DNA from: Lamprobacter modestohalophilus
GTDB lineage: Bacteria > Pseudomonadota > Gammaproteobacteria > Chromatiales > Chromatiaceae
NCBI RefSeq assembly: GCF_016583905.1
Contig: NZ_NRRY01000008.1
Location: forward strand, 62,001 to 126,000
Reading direction: 5' to 3'
DNA: 64,000 bases
A model generated the notes under the pieces. The model did no database searches and was not told the origin of the DNA. It saw only the letters and a list, made by a program, of their open reading frames with translations. A program made the position numbers and the translations under genes. Positions 63,640 through 64,000 of the stretch are shown here, piece by piece (the first letter of the stretch is position 1; each line of letters begins with the position of its first letter).

Positions 63640-63972
63640 TCAATGCTCCCCCCGCAACAAGGCCTTGAACAATTCCGGATCAGGCCGGCGGTTAGCTCGC
63701 TGAGTCACCGATTCCTCAGCCGACGCGGAGGCCCGGCGGTTCGCCTCGGCTCGGCGCAGCAGATCGATCGGCTGCGGCGGCTCGGTGTCGAACAGCCGAT
63801 AGCCAATGCGATCGCGCCGGGTACGCAGCCGCTCATAGGCCTCGCGCACGGCCTGAAAGGCGACCGGCTCGCGATCGGGAGGACAGCGTTTGATGGCGCT
63901 GCGATAGGCCGCTTCCACAGCGGCGTCATCGGCATCGGGCTCGATGCCGAGGATCAGAAAGGGATCAGGCAT
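63640..63972 (-). CDS. J-domain-like protein lacking the HPD motif
   Basis: 110 residues beginning PDPFLILGIEPDADDAAVEAAYRSAIKRCPPDREP, which is the J-domain helix I-II layout, then FQAVREAYERLRTRRDRIGYRLFD for helices III-IV. The HPD tripeptide that stimulates Hsp70 ATPase is P31-P-D33, with no histidine. It directly precedes the GrpE-like gene and must be the first or an early gene of this minus-strand module; the promoter is outside or in the last 28 bases. Confidence 0.78.
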   Translation of the reverse strand: MPDPFLILGIEPDADDAAVEAAYRSAIKRCPPDREPVAFQAVREAYERLRTRRDRIGYRLFDTEPPQPIDLLRRAEANRRASASAEESVTQRANRRPDPELFKALLRGEH

Positions 63973-64000
63973 TAGAAGAAATTGAAGGGGTTAAAGGGGT

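Overview
The window reads as chromosomal DNA of a gammaproteobacterial purple sulfur bacterium, probably Chromatiaceae. This is inferred from gene content, not from a search. The supporting genes are a complete alpha-carboxysome operon with form IA RuBisCO, a cytochrome closely resembling the haem subunit of flavocytochrome c sulfide dehydrogenase, a Gly/Tyr/Pro-rich secreted protein resembling sulfur globule proteins, a divergent DsrC/TusE paralogue and NiFe-hydrogenase maturation genes. Gene order elsewhere (pcnB-folK-panBC, gshB-tonB-algH-ruvX-pyrR-pyrB-pyrC', purE-purK) is typical of Gammaproteobacteria.

Layout. 1-3031: end of an EAL protein, an ACP/adenylation fusion and a haem oxygenase, perhaps the tail of a phytochrome/c-di-GMP locus. 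3166-6232: divergent zwf and glgA. 6291-10798: pcnB-folK-panB-panC-panD on the minus strand. 10906-13164: tRNA-Glu(CTC), a motB-motA pair and tRNA-Lys(CTT). 13414-17326: hypA, hypB, sulfur-globule-like protein, DUF302 protein, DsrC-like protein and a DUF423 protein. 17378-23174: rsmE, polA and a TolC/HlyD-like pair. 23391-30981: gshB, apbE, tonB, algH, ruvX, pyrR, pyrB and a catalytically dead dihydroorotase. 31139-32844: decayed DNA holding a twice-frameshifted AlbA_2/RecG-like gene and the first ~65 codons of a BREX pglZ. 32943-35841: pilT, purE, purK.

35956-46495: cbbR-like regulator and the minus-strand carboxysome operon cbbL-cbbS-csoS2-csoSCA-csoS4A-csoS4B-three csoS1-ferritin-like-acRAF-mcdB-like. 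No mcdA lies beside the mcdB candidate. A 32-bp near-perfect dyad and a 7-bp tandem array lie upstream of cbbL. 46916-57019: DUF4139 protein, periplasmic metallo-hydrolase, HAD nucleotidase, a two-component phosphorelay, a monohaem cytochrome, a disulfide oxidoreductase and the FccA-like dihaem cytochrome. 57352-60508: a HlyD/ABC-2 exporter operon. 60578-63972: a second Hsp70 module (J-like protein without HPD, GrpE, HscC-like Hsp70, zinc-ribbon protein).

Two dispersed intergenic repeat families recur at gene 3' ends: a ~45-bp REP-like element in five copies and a 9-bp-period GAGTGGTGA array in three. Many genes also carry in-frame degenerate short tandem repeats in linkers or at their ends, giving Ala/Ser/Asp/Gln/Thr-rich tails on housekeeping enzymes. 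The BREX remnant lies between two direct copies of the REP-like element. These repeat and decay features, with the orphan mcdB candidate, are the least ordinary parts of the window.
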